Below are positions 1 through 12,780 of a stretch of DNA of 64,000 nt, piece by piece. The notes under the pieces are model-generated. The model was not told where the DNA came from. It ran no database searches and saw only the letters and a program-made list of their open reading frames with translations. Each line of letters begins with the position of its first letter. Position 1 is the stretch's first letter. The DNA lies in the NCBI RefSeq assembly GCF_003254395.2, contig NC_037651.1, forward strand, positions 3,038,001-3,102,000, read 5' to 3'. The position numbers and the translations under genes were made by a program. This DNA comes from Apis mellifera (Eukaryota; Arthropoda; Insecta; Hymenoptera; Apidae).

Positions 1-1180
1 TATAACAATATATTTAAAGTTAGATCTATAGGATAATTGAATTCATATTCTTTTTTCCGATTTGAATAATCGTTATGTCGATATAATTTAACTATGGTGT
101 AATATAATAACTGTTTTTTTCATTATGATAGTTTATTATAATATTATTATTGTTTATTATTATTAATATTATTATTGACGATATTATTATCTAGCTGTTC
201 TCTAATTAGAAAATTACTTTTTAGATAAGATAAGATTAAGATAATTTTTTAATTATAGTCAATAATTTATATAATTATAAAATAGATAATTTCTAAGCGA
301 TCATCGTCCATGTATACTAATTCGCGTTCAATATTACTATCTAAAGTACTAAAATTTTAATAAGAAAATTTTCGAATTTTTAATATTATTATTTAAAAAT
401 ATATTTTTCTAATAAAAATAAATAAATAATGAAAAAAATTTTATAATCTAAGAAATAATATTCATACGATATTTTTTTTTATTAATATTTTATTATATAT
501 ATATATTAAGGATAATAATAGAAAGTGCAATTATATTAATTAATATATTAGATAAATATAAGAATATGAAAGAGATGCACAAAGATATCGATGAACATAT
601 TTTAGATAACAAAAAAAATATTTTTCTATTTATAAAATTATATCTTATATGTAATTATATTTATTATATTGTATATTGTATATATAATAAAATTTTACAT
701 TTTTCTTATATAAAAAGCTAATTAAATTGAATTTTTGTTTATTATATATGTTTCATTATATATAACACTATATATAACATGCGCGCGCGCGCATACACAT
801 AGTTCTATTCTATATTCTTTTATTTAAAAATTTAGTTCTGTATATTTAAAATTGTATCTATAATATTTGTAATTTATATGTTTCATTATTTCTTTTTTAA
901 AACTATATTTGATTTATAATTTATATATTTCTGAATTATTGTAAAAAAAAAAGCTGTGTTACGAGTTTTTTCCAGATTCATTAAATATATTGAATCGATA
1001 ATGAACGAATATTTTTATGTAATTTTTACATTTTTAAATATATTATATTTCATGAAATTATTCTAAAAATATATTATAAAGTAGAAAATATATTATCTAT
1101 ATTTTTTTACATTAAAAATTTAGATATTATAATTTTGAAAAAAAAAAGAAATTATTTTCAATATCTTACTTCGTCTCTGA
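1..1180. other. AT-rich stretch without genes
   Basis: This stretch is strongly AT-rich, with runs of A or T and short TTA/ATT-type simple sequence around 122-195. I see no open frame, splice-signal pair or structured element. The only GC-rich item is a short (GC)6 run at 781-792. Confidence 0.7.
781..792. repeat. (GC)6 dinucleotide run
   Basis: Six GC dinucleotides in a row are followed by ATACACAT, giving about 20 bp of alternating purine and pyrimidine in otherwise AT-rich DNA. Such tracts can adopt Z-DNA. Nothing shows that this one is functional. Confidence 0.8.
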
Positions 1181-1250
1181 TCACATCATTTCACCAAATA
1201 TAGGAAAAAATAATAGAAGAAAAATAAAAATGGATTAAAAATTGCAAAAT

Positions 1251-1605
1251 CAACGCCATTTCTATTATTGTAGATGAAACAATATAAAAAAGAACAGCAA
1301 ATAATAAAAAAAGGATGAAAATAGAGTAAAAAATTAATAATTAGCGCCATCTCTTGATTCCAAAAACATATAAAAGATGGCGCTCATATTCAGTTCTTGT
1401 TATACTTTATATAGAAGAAATATATTTGACATTCAAGAGATGGCACTAATCCTCAATTTTACTCTCCTATCTTTAAAAGAAATGTCATTAGCATTCAAAA
1501 GATAGCGCTGATAGATAATTTTTATTTTATGTTATACTTTTTTATTATTATCGCTTTCTTTATTTATATCACTTTAAATTCTGGAAGAATTCTAAAGATG
1601 GCGCT
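1251..1605. promoter_or_regulatory. Cluster of AGATGGCGCT words
   Basis: The word AGATGGCGCT or a near match occurs at 1375-1384, 1438-1447 (AGATGGCACT), 1500-1509 (AGATAGCGCT) and 1596-1605. It occurs on the opposite strand at 1343-1352, with a weaker relative (CGCCATTT) near 1254. Copies two to four are 62-63 bp apart and share some flanking sequence (TTATACTTT recurs), so part of this is a decayed tandem repeat. The core GATGGC/GCCATC resembles the binding word of the YY1/Pleiohomeotic zinc-finger family. A Polycomb-type or insulator element is possible, but a worn minisatellite explains the pattern equally well. Confidence 0.45.
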
Positions 1606-1620
1606 GATTCTCACATTTTC

Positions 1621-3180
1621 AGTCTCTTTCTGTTTTTCTTCCAATATTCTCTTTCATCTACACTTGTTCTATTATTTTTTGCCTAATCTTTTGATTAAAA
1701 ATTTATAATAAAATCCATTCGACCCATTTTTATTTAATATTGTAAATATTATAAACATATATATTTTATATATATCTATTTTTTTCTTCTATATAATTAT
1801 ATCATCTCATATTGTTTCTATATTTAAATTTTTACACATCGTACGAGGTATTTAATTTTTTTTTATCAAACGGAATATACATTTTAAAAATCACGAATAC
1901 TATTATAACTCTGTTAACATGTTACTTTCGTATACGTTTCTCTTCCTTTCTCCAAAGCATCGCGTCTCGAGAAACTACGACTCTTGACATGTATCCCTTA
2001 TACATGTGTTTCAATATTCCCGACACGATATATCACAATTGCGAGTACTACAACTATATGTACTTATCCATATTTTTTACAAGTGTATGACGTGTTGCGT
2101 AAACGAGATCAAGTATCTATTTCGAAATTTTCGATTGACAAAATAGCAATCCAAACTAAGGGAAACGAATGGAGAAGATTCTCGCGAATGAATGGCAAAT
2201 GGATAGCACAGCCGATTAAAAACCGCGTGCATTAATTTTAAATAAGGTTCTTAAAACTTGATTGAGTTTCTGGAACGATAGCCCGTTTGTTCAACCTTTC
2301 CAATTTTCCATCGAGAATCAATCCTTTTTTTCTGAATGTTAATTATTGTTCTCATAAAAATAAAAATTTAATGAATCTGTGTAGGATTCGTATGGTGATG
2401 ATATGAGATTGTACCATATTAAAGATATTTATAAAAAATTTTAATTTGAAATTTGACATGTAAGTATGTGTATGTATATAAATGAAATGTAAATGAAATC
2501 TAATAGGAAATTTCATTTTGTAGGATTCGATTAATTCCAGAGTTATCATTACAATTTGTTATATTGTAAAACTTGGGTTATTATGAATTGAAAGAAATAT
2601 AAAAAAATTTGAAGACAGAAATACGTTACATTGATAAAATTCCATGGTGATAAAATGTACGATTAATTAAAAGTAAAATTGAAGCTTTAAATATAATAAA
2701 TCTAAAATAATAGGAGAAAAATTTTTAATATCTAAAGCAATAACTATTTTTGCAAATCTTTCGTTAATTAATCAATCATAAAACTTTACAATCCATTAAT
2801 CTCATTCATACCAAATCTGTTAAAAAGATAAAAAATTCAAATTATTTATTATTATATAAATTGAGATTAGTAATTGAGATTATTATCGTTAAAATAAAAG
2901 GAAGAGGGACGAGGGGATGAAATCAGGAAAAACTTTTAAATCGAGGAAACATCATTCAAAACTCTTATCTACTATTGAACGTAAAATAAATAGATATCAT
3001 ATCCGAGTATTGAAATAAACATTTGACAGAACGATAAAGAACGATCAATTCAAAAAGATATTAAATCACATATACTTTCGAACGATTTTAAATTAAAAAA
3101 TCCGATTCTTCTTTTTTTTTTTCGCTTAAAAAAATATTTTTAAAATTTACAAAAAACCATAAAAACCAACCCTTAAAGCA
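1621..3180. other. AT-rich stretch without genes
   Basis: This stretch is AT-rich with many A and T runs. Frames of 60-90 codons occur on both strands but carry no recognisable domain and are rich in Phe, Tyr, Ile and Asn, as expected for translated AT-rich DNA. A short patch at about 2100-2230 is slightly richer in GC. I see nothing else. Confidence 0.65.
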
Positions 3181-3700
3181 ACGTGACTCGTTTAACAGCT
3201 TCAACACACGTCACTTCTTTTTCTTATTCCCCGTTCAATCCCCTTCAATCCCCTCGATCCCTTTCCTTGGCTGCACAAGAGGCTCCTCTTTTGCAGGACG
3301 AAGGGCATATCCGAAAAATAAAAGAGGCTGAAGGCTCCCTTCGTCTTTCTGCCTCTCGACCCTCAAGAGTGAGGGTACGCACCATGCGTGGAATAAAGTG
3401 GACCACATTGTCGGCGGAAATTGCCTTTGCAATCTTCAGAAGGCTGCTTCCATTCGGTCGCCACCTACACGAACTTGAGTTTTTTTTTTCCTGGGCGGAA
3501 GTTGCACGTGGGACGAAAAAAAGGCAGAAGTCTCGCTTCACCGCACCTACGACGACGACGACGACGACGACGACGACACTCTCTATGGGCAGACTGTTAT
3601 CTGGAAGGTCTCTTCAGTTCAGCTAGAAACTGGATCTGGAAACTTTATGGATGGATGAGACACAATTCTGGAGAAATTGTTTAACCTGAAGAGCACGTGA
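3181..3700. other. GC-richer island with ACG microsatellite
   Basis: This island has balanced composition. An open frame of 147 codons runs on the plus strand at 3183-3626, and overlapping frames of 87-98 codons exist on the other frames and strand. The plus frame includes a run of about ten threonines made only by the ACG repeat. Several overlapping frames in one GC-richer patch mean stop codons are scarce by composition, so none is called as a gene. Confidence 0.5.
3549..3577. repeat. (ACG)n trinucleotide microsatellite
   Basis: About nine and a half uninterrupted ACG units. The array is pure, so it is probably variable in length between individuals. Confidence 0.9.
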
Positions 3701-4440
3701 ACGAGATAGGTTGCCTTATCGAAACTCTTCCATTTTTTTATGCAGTAAATAAATATTTTAACGATTGACGGATTTCTATGGAGTCTTTTCATTTCGATAT
3801 TGTTTTATCAAGTCACATATATATTTTTCATTTCTTCTAGATGGTTTATTTTATTTTATTTTAGAAAGAAATATAGGGAAATTTTTTTTTCTATCTTCCT
3901 TGTTGTTGCTCTCAGGTTAATGAACATGAGTCAATTTCGTATGCAGACAATGAACGAGTTAGTTTCGTTTTGTATATTCTTCGAATCAGTTGCTCTTGTT
4001 CCCGTCTTTAAGGTGATGATACAAATAAAGAAAACAATGAATGGGATGCGAATTCGGGAATAATGAAATTAAATGCGAACTTCTCTCGATTTATATGTAT
4101 GTGTCGAATGAAAAAAATAAACCAATTGTAGAATCTCACGGGATTCTATAAGATCTCTTCACCTCATAAAAAAATTTTAAAGATAGAAAAATAATATTAT
4201 ATTACTTTATTTAGATATTGATTAAATTTTGATATTTTTTTTAGAATAAAGTTAAAAATAAATTAGAGAAAATCAATTCAATAATGAATATTTTTTCCAA
4301 ATTACCAGGAAAATAAGAATTGTTGAGATCGAACATTTTAATTTAAAAATTAAGAAACATACGAAACTTCAAATATTTGACTCTTATTGAAAAAAAAAAA
4401 AAAAAGATTGAACGAATCTTAAATTTTACACGAAAGGAAA
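3701..4440. other. AT-rich stretch without genes
   Basis: AT-rich sequence with T runs near 3880 and an A run near 4390. I see no coding or structural signal. Confidence 0.6.
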
Positions 4441-4900
4441 TTTAAAAACTTGTCTCGAACAGGTGAAATATTCTATTTCCATCTTCTTCAAAACGAATAT
4501 GGCGTGAAACGAAGCCGACATGAACAGAACCCTGTGTTTAATCCGAGAATATCTTCGAGAATATCGAGAATATTCCCCATTTGAAATACTTTTCATTTTT
4601 TTTTTTTTCTTCGGCTTCGATTAAAACTTGAAACACAAACTTTTTATTTCGGATCTTTATTCAAAGAAACGAAGGAAATGGATTTTCTCGTGCGGTATCC
4701 ACGTGCTCGTGCGCGCATTTTTCCTCATGTGAAAACGACAAACGGCGGCCATGCTTGATGACTGCAGAAGCTCCTCTGCCGTATCATAAAGGCCCATCCC
4801 CACAACGCTTTCATTTCCACGGTTTCAGATTACAACACGCTAAAGTACTTTTCTTCTTCGCTACGATCGTTCCTTCCGTGAATACTGGAAATACTTGCTA
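4441..4900. other. Moderate-GC island, possible regulatory DNA
   Basis: This block is mixed in composition and low in simple repeats. It includes CGTGCTCGTGCGCGC near 4703 and CGGCGGCCATG near 4744. No frame of useful length is present. The lack of repeats and the heat-shock-like word in it make a regulatory or conserved non-coding role possible. That is inference. Confidence 0.3.
4554..4575. promoter_or_regulatory. Heat-shock-element-like GAA/TTC dyads
   Basis: Two dyads occur in 22 bp: TTCgaGAA at 4554-4561 and GAAtaTTC at 4568-4575. Heat-shock factor binds alternating NGAAN units. The spacing between the two dyads is one base off the ideal 5-bp phase, so this is a weak match. CGAGAATAT itself occurs three times in the area, so a local repeat may be the cause. 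Confidence 0.25.
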
Positions 4901-5340
4901 ACGTGCTTGGCAATACGATTTAGACAAATGCTTTCCCCCTTTTATCTTTTTCCTTTTTTTGTATCGCAATATGTATCTATCGAGATTCTCTATTAACTGC
5001 CGTAAGAATTACTATAAGTAGTAACGAAATCTTTGTTCTATGAAATATTAAATTGTCTGGGAAATCAATTATTAGTTGGACCTCATCATTTAAAGTACAG
5101 ATATTGACTGCTGCTTATTGACAAAAATTGAATGGTCTTTGTGAATCTGAATACATTCTAAACATATAATAAATATAATAATAATAACGTTATTTTTCTC
5201 AGCTTAAATTAATTAATAGAACTCTGACAAGATTAATTCTTTTCATCTCTCAAAGACGAATATCTTAGCACATAACATTCATTTCGTTAATATTTATCGC
5301 ACAATTCTTTATATAATTCTTATTTAAAAAATTCACACGA
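4901..5340. other. AT-rich stretch without genes
   Basis: AT-rich sequence with no coding, repeat or structural signal that I can support. Confidence 0.6.
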
Positions 5341-5870
5341 CTATCAATCTGCTGATAAAAATAAGCAACAAAAGTCGTCAAGTCCAGACGCTACAATACA
5401 CGAATATATATCCACAGCATGGCCAGCCAGTACTTTGCAAATTTTATTTCGAGGCGTCTCGTACGTGGGCCTCGATCTTCCCGATCCTCCCCCTGGGAGG
5501 ACCTCTCCTCCCCGTTTCAACCCGGGGTAATTCGATGCATCGTGGAAAGGGCGATCGAAAAAAGGGTGGTGGAAGGATGGCAAAAGGCCGCATCCTGAAT
5601 TCTAAATACAAGCGTCGCGTTACGTTTGCACTAGTGAGTCAGAAAATATGCTGTTTACAAGATGCACGTAAACCTCCACCACCACTTCCCCCCTGCACCA
5701 CACGCGCCCTTGAGTCTATGCACAAAGCGGAAGTGCACAGTTTGTCTGCACACGTTCCTTTCACTTGACTCGCTCTTTTCGATCTTTGCTTCAGACACAT
5801 CCTTAAGTTCGACGACGTTCGATTGATAAGAAAGAAGATATTGGTGGTGTGGGGGGATGTGCAGAGGTAT
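5341..5870. other. GC-richer island with C-rich runs
   Basis: The island holds CCTCCCCCTGGGAGG-type runs near 5488, CCCGGGG at 5521 and a 10-bp palindrome CGATGCATCG at 5533-5542. Frames of 77-79 codons overlap on both strands and resemble nothing. The C-rich words look like binding sites for Sp/KLF-type zinc fingers, so a regulatory role is possible but unproven. Confidence 0.35.
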
Positions 5871-7620
5871 ATTTCCTTAATTTATTCGCATTATTCGATC
5901 GATTATTTCGAGAGTATTCATTTAGAAGAAAGTTTGGATCTTTCTTTTTGAATTACTAATCACATAGTTGGATGTATATTTTTATTTTTTAAAACTTCTT
6001 TTAAAAATCTTGTTGCAAATAATCTTCAATTTTCTTCGGTCTTTTAATGATTCACAATGTTCTACTCTTGTGCTAATTCATTTCAATAAAGAATCATTTA
6101 ATATTTTTCGATATTACTTGAGAATATTGTACACATAGAATCTCCATTTTACAATCCTTTGAGAAGGAATGAGCATAATAGACTATATTTTATCTTAACA
6201 TTTTTTTTTTGTTCCAAATTCAATGTAACAAAGAAGTTTGCACAATATCGACAACTTGTATGTATTTTTATTACGTTTGATGAAATTGTCATTTATTATT
6301 GTAATTTATTATATTCTCTAGAATCGAGACGATCCTCAAATTTCCTTTTCGCAAGAAATGTTATGGTTCCATGGCATCGTGAAATTTCATGACGAGGGGA
6401 TACAGAGAATAGGATTCGAGTGTTATTACCAGTGAATAAGTTTCGAGGTTCCTTTGGAGATTGGAGTGTGTGCACTTTTAGTTAGTATCTGGCGAATTTG
6501 CTCCGTAAATAAATATATGTTATATATTTGAAAAGGACGTTCTCTCAACGACGTAACGTATTATAATAAATTATCGATTCAAGATTTTTTTAATCAAATT
6601 TATAAATATTCATAATTAACAATTATCGTTTTACATAAGAATTAAAAAATTGCTTCAGCATTTTTAAATATTTCCACGGATCCGAATTCTTAATATTTCA
6701 TAAGCAAAACAATACACGTGTTCTCATAATTGTGTATTGCGTTAAAAAGAAATAAACATTTCATAAAATAGGAGAATCTTATAAAAATTTTCAACGTAGA
6801 AAATATGTTAAAATATTACGATAGTAAAGTGAAAACAAGCGTAACAGATTTTATAACTTATTCAAGTTACAAATTCCTGATGAATCAAAGTATTCCTTGA
6901 CTTTGCAAATTAATTTAAAACGTATTCGAAGTTAATTAGCTTCAGAAATGTTCCCCGTAATCGTAGTCAAAGAGAAAGTTTCACATTTAATAGAATTCAA
7001 ATTAGCAAATGGAAACATATTCGATATCTTGGCCCTGCTGCTTTAACTGAATATTTTAGACGATATTAATGAATAATTGAAAATTTTTAAAATAGAATAA
7101 CTCCTAAAAAGTGTATTTCTAATATTTTTGTTTGCCATTTAGTGTAATATAACATAAGATACTTGTTTGAAAAAAATTTAATACTTCCTTTTTTAAAAAA
7201 ATAAAAGTATACTAATACTTAAACAGTCTCAATCTCAGAAGCAATGTGTAACAGAATATCATAGCGTGTCGAGTCGATGTCTATATAACTCGCAGATTTG
7301 TAGTCCATATAAAAATATTTCACACGTATTTTTTTGTTTGCTAAACCGTCAAAATAGCTTTCAAAGTTAAGGGTCGAAAACAATTTTTGTGGAATATCTC
7401 TGAAACTATCGGAGCTGGACAAATGTGAGTGAAAAATTTTGGATCGAAAAAAATTGTCCATACTATACATCAAAATCCACATATAGAGAAACGTTCAAAT
7501 TTTCAATTATCATCTATAAATTTCTCATTTTTCATGACTAAAATATATTATCAATTACATCGAAAACTACCCCTATCCTTGTCCCATCAATAAGAAAATA
7601 TATCCAAATTGGCGAAACTT
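5871..7620. other. AT-rich stretch without genes
   Basis: AT-rich throughout, with short frames only (77 codons at 6159-6392, 87 codons on the minus strand at 7219-7482). Neither shows a domain, signal peptide or plausible initiation context. I see no repeat family. Confidence 0.6.
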
Positions 7621-8180
7621 AAGTGACAGAGGATAGCGCACGATATCTCCACGTTACGTCTTTCCTCGAGGGTATAAACATTAACGAGGGCAGCTATAAA
7701 AATCACCATTGGAAAAATAAATGTTCCGTCGAAAGAGGGGGTCGTTAATTCGAGGGACTGATGCCTCGCCGTATCGATAAAACAGCTGTTTTCCTTCCAT
7801 ACTATCCCGCAGAGTATCGAGCAGAGGATGAAAACGCGGGGAAATCACCCGAAAATCCGTTTTTCGATCGTTACAAAACCAATCGCAGTAAATTTAACCA
7901 TACCGCGGCGGCGCGCGACATCTCCGAGGGACGCGAAAAATCCTACGTGTGGATGTTGCGTGTACAGAGTTGTGCACGGTGTGGAGGAAACGGTATGTTG
8001 AAAACGGTATGAAAGAGTGAAAAGAAAACGAGGGCGCAGACAGAAGGGATAGACGTCCTTATTTATTTGAGGATAAAATCGGTATGATGGGGACGAGGTG
8101 ACACGCGGAGAATTTCGAATAAGGAGAGGAGGACGTGAAATAAGCCTTTCGTGCCACTGTTTCACAGGGTTTGTCAATCG
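7621..8180. other. GC-richer island with overlapping short frames
   Basis: The plus frame at 7761-8012 (83 codons) has a more even amino-acid composition than most frames here and ends near possible donors (GGTATGTTG, GGTATGAAAG). A 110-codon frame overlaps it on the minus strand at 7845-8177. Neither matches a family I know. The DRE and E-box words at 7772-7792 argue that at least part of the island is regulatory. Confidence 0.35.
7772..7792. promoter_or_regulatory. DRE word fused to a 14-bp E-box palindrome
   Basis: TATCGATA at 7772-7779 is the exact core bound by DREF, with CGATA also bound by BEAF-32 in flies. It is followed directly by the perfect palindrome AAAACAGCTGTTTT at 7779-7792, which centres on CAGCTG, an E-box used by basic helix-loop-helix factors. 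The two words share one base. The words are seen directly; their use as binding sites is inferred. Confidence 0.4.
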
Positions 8181-8860
8181 AGGTGAGAAAGTTTTTTTCC
8201 TTCAGCTTTTGAATCTTGAAATAGATGAGATACGTATTGTAAAGGATATTTTAATCCTTTATCGTTTATTATTATCTATATATATTCGTTTCGTAACATT
8301 GTTCGTGAAGAAACAGGTTAAGCATTATCTTATTTCGATTCGTTGCATGTAATTCATTTCGTAATTTCTCTAACTATAACTTGTCTTCATTACGCTTCTC
8401 TGTTTCCTCGTCTGATCATAATGGTCTTATACCACTCGCTACGCTAATCCGTCTTCTACTCGTCTCATCGAGATTAGTTCGTTCTACTTGCTCGAATCAG
8501 TTTGTTCTACTGGAATGATCATAGAGCGATATACACAGATCCGTTCCAATTTTTCCTAATAACTTTAAAAATTTTGTGTTTTTATTCGTAAAATAAATTG
8601 CACATGATTATACATATACTACTTTATAATAGAATTATTCGTCTGAAATAAAAGAGTTGGGATAACATTTGAATATTTTCGTAACTATATCTTCCAAGAT
8701 GTCTATCTAATTTGAATATATATATACAATATCAAGAATATTTCTACGACGATTTCTTAGAAAGTAACCAAGATAAAAAAAAAAAAGAAATCAACTCCTC
8801 AGACTTAGAAAAGAACAAATTCTCTCCTACCCCATAAAATTCATCGTAGCAAACAGTCCA
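8181..8860. other. AT-rich stretch with short TTCTACT-type repeats
   Basis: Between about 8450 and 8505 the word TTCTACT recurs (TTCTACTCG, TTCTACTTG, TTCTACTGG) at intervals of roughly 25-50 bp, giving a worn repeat. The rest is AT-rich without signals. Confidence 0.4.
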
Positions 8861-9540
8861 AAGCAATTCCATCTCCCTGTAATTCCTTCGAGACGTCGAG
8901 ATTACATACGTATAATAACCGACGCAAACGATTTCAAAAAGGAATCACGTCTCTCCCCCTCCCGGCCTGCCCCGCTTTTGGAAGGAACCACATTTTGGGA
9001 AGGAACGGCGTAACCTCGCGCGATCCTTTGACATCTATCTAAGGGATACGTGTCCCATTTCGTATCGTAGTCGAGAATACACGCCGGATCAAAGGGTTTT
9101 CCACGACTTCCTACCTCTCCTCTCCCTTTTCTCGCATTTTATTGCGATCTCGGCGAGGGGGAGATGTCTCGAACCATCCTTTCAAAGGTTTCAACCCCTC
9201 TCGCGCCCTCCTCCTCCTCGCACTCGAACCGTGGCGGGCTTTTGATACGTTTCCTACGATCTTCGATAAAGCGAATCGTCGGGGAAATATTGTTTCGAGA
9301 CACGATTATTCGGGAACGGCTGCTGTTTTAGCACGAGATCACTCGAGAAAAATATCGCCCCGATACCTCCCTTTCTTCATCCCTCACGCTCGAGTTACTT
9401 TTCACGCGAAATCTTCATGTATTCTCTTCTCTCCTCTCTCTCTCCCAGTTTTGTCTCCTTTCATGTTCGAGGAAAGGAGATTTTTCGGGGGAGGGAAATT
9501 ATGTTTTAAAGAGTATCTTGTGATGAGTTGAAAAAAATTC
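8861..9540. other. GC-richer, pyrimidine-rich island
   Basis: The island is rich in CCTCCC and CTCTCC words. A 129-codon frame (plus, 9142-9531) and others overlap on both strands. None resembles a family, and their Ser, Pro, Arg and Phe richness follows from the pyrimidine-rich strand. Confidence 0.4.
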
Positions 9541-10980
9541 GATAATTCGTTTGAAATTCGTTCTGTAGGTAATTTATAATGATAGAGAGGAGAGAATTGG
9601 AAAAGAGAATTGTTACATTTAATTGCGATTCGATTAAATGATAGATGGACAGAAGGAGACGCGAATGTATTATTATTCGATAAGGTTCTTTGCTCGGGGG
9701 GAGGAGAAGGGAAAGAGAAGGAAGAACAGTTATTTTCGAAGATAACACGTTGCTTTGCATAAAGTAATTGAAAAAGTGCATGTTGCATTTTCCTTCCCCG
9801 GAAAGACAGTACATTATCCGGTAAAAGAGAGCACGTTTTAAAGCGGCTCCAGCGCTTCTTATAACATCATGTTAGATGCTCCCTCTGGAGTTTGCCCATG
9901 GAAATTATATGTAACATCACTCTTCACGATAAACTGGAAAATTGACGTTGTTATGATTAAGAAAAATTGCCGGGGATCCCCGTTTAATTCAATCTTGCCG
10001 CCGGTTTCAAGCAAGAATTTTATGGAAAATGGAAAGATTTACAACAAGTTTTTACGTAATTGGATCATTTCGAAGAGAAGTTTCTTTCGATAAATAAATA
10101 TTATCCCCAACGTTCAATCATTCGTTTTGTAAAAATATAAACTTGGGTTAAATCACCTCTCCCCCATCATAATGGGATATAAAATTTGTAACTCTCTTTT
10201 TTTTCCACTCTTCATTGCAACGAATTACACCGTATGGAAAAAAAAAAAAGAATTCTTATTAAAACGGTACCACGTTTTAATAAAAACACGAAAGTTTAAA
10301 TAATAAAAGATCCACGCCGGGGTTCCCTTCTTTTGAAAAGGAGCGTAGACTGTTAAACGAGCGTAATACACTTGCCAGTCGACGATTCGAAAGGATGAGC
10401 GCGGATATTGCGACTCCAGGAGCCCCTTACCGGTCCTCCACAAACATGGCCGGGACATTGCCGGGATCCACATACAGGACGCACCTTTTGTGGAACCGTG
10501 ATTGTCGCAAAATTGTCACTGGCAAACACACGGGTTGTATAAATAGAGGGGCGGTTTCGTTACGGCTCTCGTGACTCGGTGAACAATTCGTGGACGCGTA
10601 GCGGAGAGAAAAAGAGGGGGTGGAAAGCAATCTAGATAAACGGTTTCGATGCTCGTTACGAGGCAGGATGTCTCGAGTCTCTCTATTCGGAAAGTTAAAA
10701 ATCTCCCCATCTTCCATTTCCATTTATTTTATATACGAAACGATACAATTATAAACAAGAATTATAAAAAACAATTCTTTTTTTCTATCAACATCCACGT
10801 TCAACTTTTCAATGTATAAAAATCCCTTGCAACTACATCAAAAAATCTAAATCCCCTTTCTCCTTCTCGTTGTAAGATCCTCGAATTAGACTCCATTATC
10901 GATCCTAAATTAAATTAAATCCTATTAAAAAAATATTTTTCCTCGCAACAACACAAGACTTTAAAATTCCACCTCGACCT
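9541..10980. other. Mixed AT-rich DNA with small islands
   Basis: Moderate-GC patches lie at about 9840-10020 and 10290-10720. They contain short frames (74-102 codons) without recognisable domains. The patch at 9845-9900 is free of simple sequence and could be conserved non-coding DNA. No paired splice signals are clear enough to report. Confidence 0.4.
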
Positions 10981-11600
10981 CCTCCCCTCCCATTATATTC
11001 TAATCGATAACTCGCAGTGAATGCTGCAAATCCGATAACAAGCCTTCAAAGGAGCCACAGCGAGAATCGACAGTCGGATACTTCCCTCTCTTTTCTATCT
11101 TTCCTTCTCCTCCCTTCGCTTTGTGGAATCATTCGGATGTGGACGACCGAAGGGAAGCCGTCGAAGCCGTTGGCTAATTTCAAGCGTCGCCACGACGCCG
11201 CCGCTCCGAGGACAGGCCTTCCCCTCCTATAATGAACCGTTTTTAAGATATTGAGGTCGTCACGTCACGAGATCCGACAGGCGGAACAAAGCTCCGGCCG
11301 AAGACTTTAAAACGGTGGACAGATTCTGGGATGGGCGGACAGACGGGTGGGTGGATGGGAGAGGAGAAGGTGTGCCAGATTGCCTTCCCTCCTCCTCCTC
11401 CTCCTCGTCCTCCTTCTATCGCAAAGCCTCGATCAAAGATCCTCGCGAATATACAGGGATGTCGTATCGGGCTTCGTGTCCCGTGAAATTATCGCTCAAC
11501 AGGGAGATACCAAGCACGTTCAGCACGTTCGTAATGCGGTGTTAAATCCTCGAGTTTGATTCGTACTGTATACTGTACGAGGTACGGGAAGCGAATGTGG
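10981..11600. other. GC-richer island with CCT/TCC runs
   Basis: A run of CCT and TCC trinucleotides lies at about 11386-11415, giving serine or leucine runs in overlapping frames at 11315-11559. Composition is balanced elsewhere. No recognisable product is encoded. Confidence 0.4.
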
Positions 11601-12780
11601 AAATATTTCTAAATTATTTATAAATATACGGATAATGGTGTGTATCTCTGTCCTTTGAGAAATGTTATGATTCGTTCGATGTGTAGGTTGAAATAATAAT
11701 TTACGTTACGGATAAAAGCGTAATTCCATTTTCTATGGTTTCTGTGGTTCTCAGTCTTTCAATTTAAGCAGTATTTTTTTTTCTTTTTTTCAAATAAAAT
11801 TTTATATTCTCCTTTATAGTCTAAGGTATATAACGAGCCATAATTTCACCACAAAGGAGAATATACAAAGTAGTTTTCAAATAATTTTATCATGAAATTT
11901 TTTTTCTTTATTCGACATCTTCTCGTAAATATCATTCAGTCTTTGAATTATATTTTTCGAGTGTTTGTCTCTTTATATAAAAATCAAATTAAATTGAACA
12001 ATCCTTAAGCTCTTTCTTTCTTGTATTCTTATCGAATTAATTCGAATTATCCAGTGGAAAAAAAAATAAAACTACATATCGTATTACAAAGGATTAATTG
12101 ATATCTTGGGTTCATTGAGAACGAAGCAGATTCTCTTCTTTCCGTGATTATCTCTTTGTCCATATTCATTTAAATTTATAATCCTCTCCTTTCACAACGT
12201 AATTTAACTATCTAAACAGGAAAAAAGATTATCGCGTATTTATTTTTTTTTTTTGAGGATAGAAAAATTGTTAAATAAAAGATTGATGAAATCGTTTTAG
12301 AACCTGTTAAAATAGATGCTTTAACATTATGTTTATTTTAATTGAATAAGAAAATTAATTATGTAAATTTTATTTAAAAAATATACAGCTTTTTGTTCTT
12401 GAATAATTATTTCAAGAAAATTGATTTGCAAAATAATCAATCTTATTTTATTTAACTTAATCATTTTGAATAAAACAAGAACTATATTTATTTGTAATAA
12501 AATGCCAAAGTATATTAAATAAAATATCGAATATGTTAAAATAATTTCCTTCGAACACGTTATTATTTAAATAATATCGTATAAAGTAACGTAACGAAAA
12601 AATAAAATACAAAATTTTATTCCAATATATCTTTGACCAAGAATTTATTTGGATTATAACAACAAATCCTGTTTCGTAACATTATTACAAAGGATCAAAA
12701 GTCCTCCTATATATCAAAAAATCTTTCAATTATCTAAATAAAATTCCGCTCCAGAACTTGATTCAGAGAACAAAATAATA
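11601..12780. other. AT-rich stretch without genes
   Basis: AT-rich with long A and T runs (for example at 12059-12066 and 12243-12254). I see nothing else. Confidence 0.65.

Noticed and set aside
3183..3626. 147-codon plus-strand frame with a polythreonine run
   Set aside because: The run is only the ACG microsatellite, and comparable frames exist in other frames and on the other strand.
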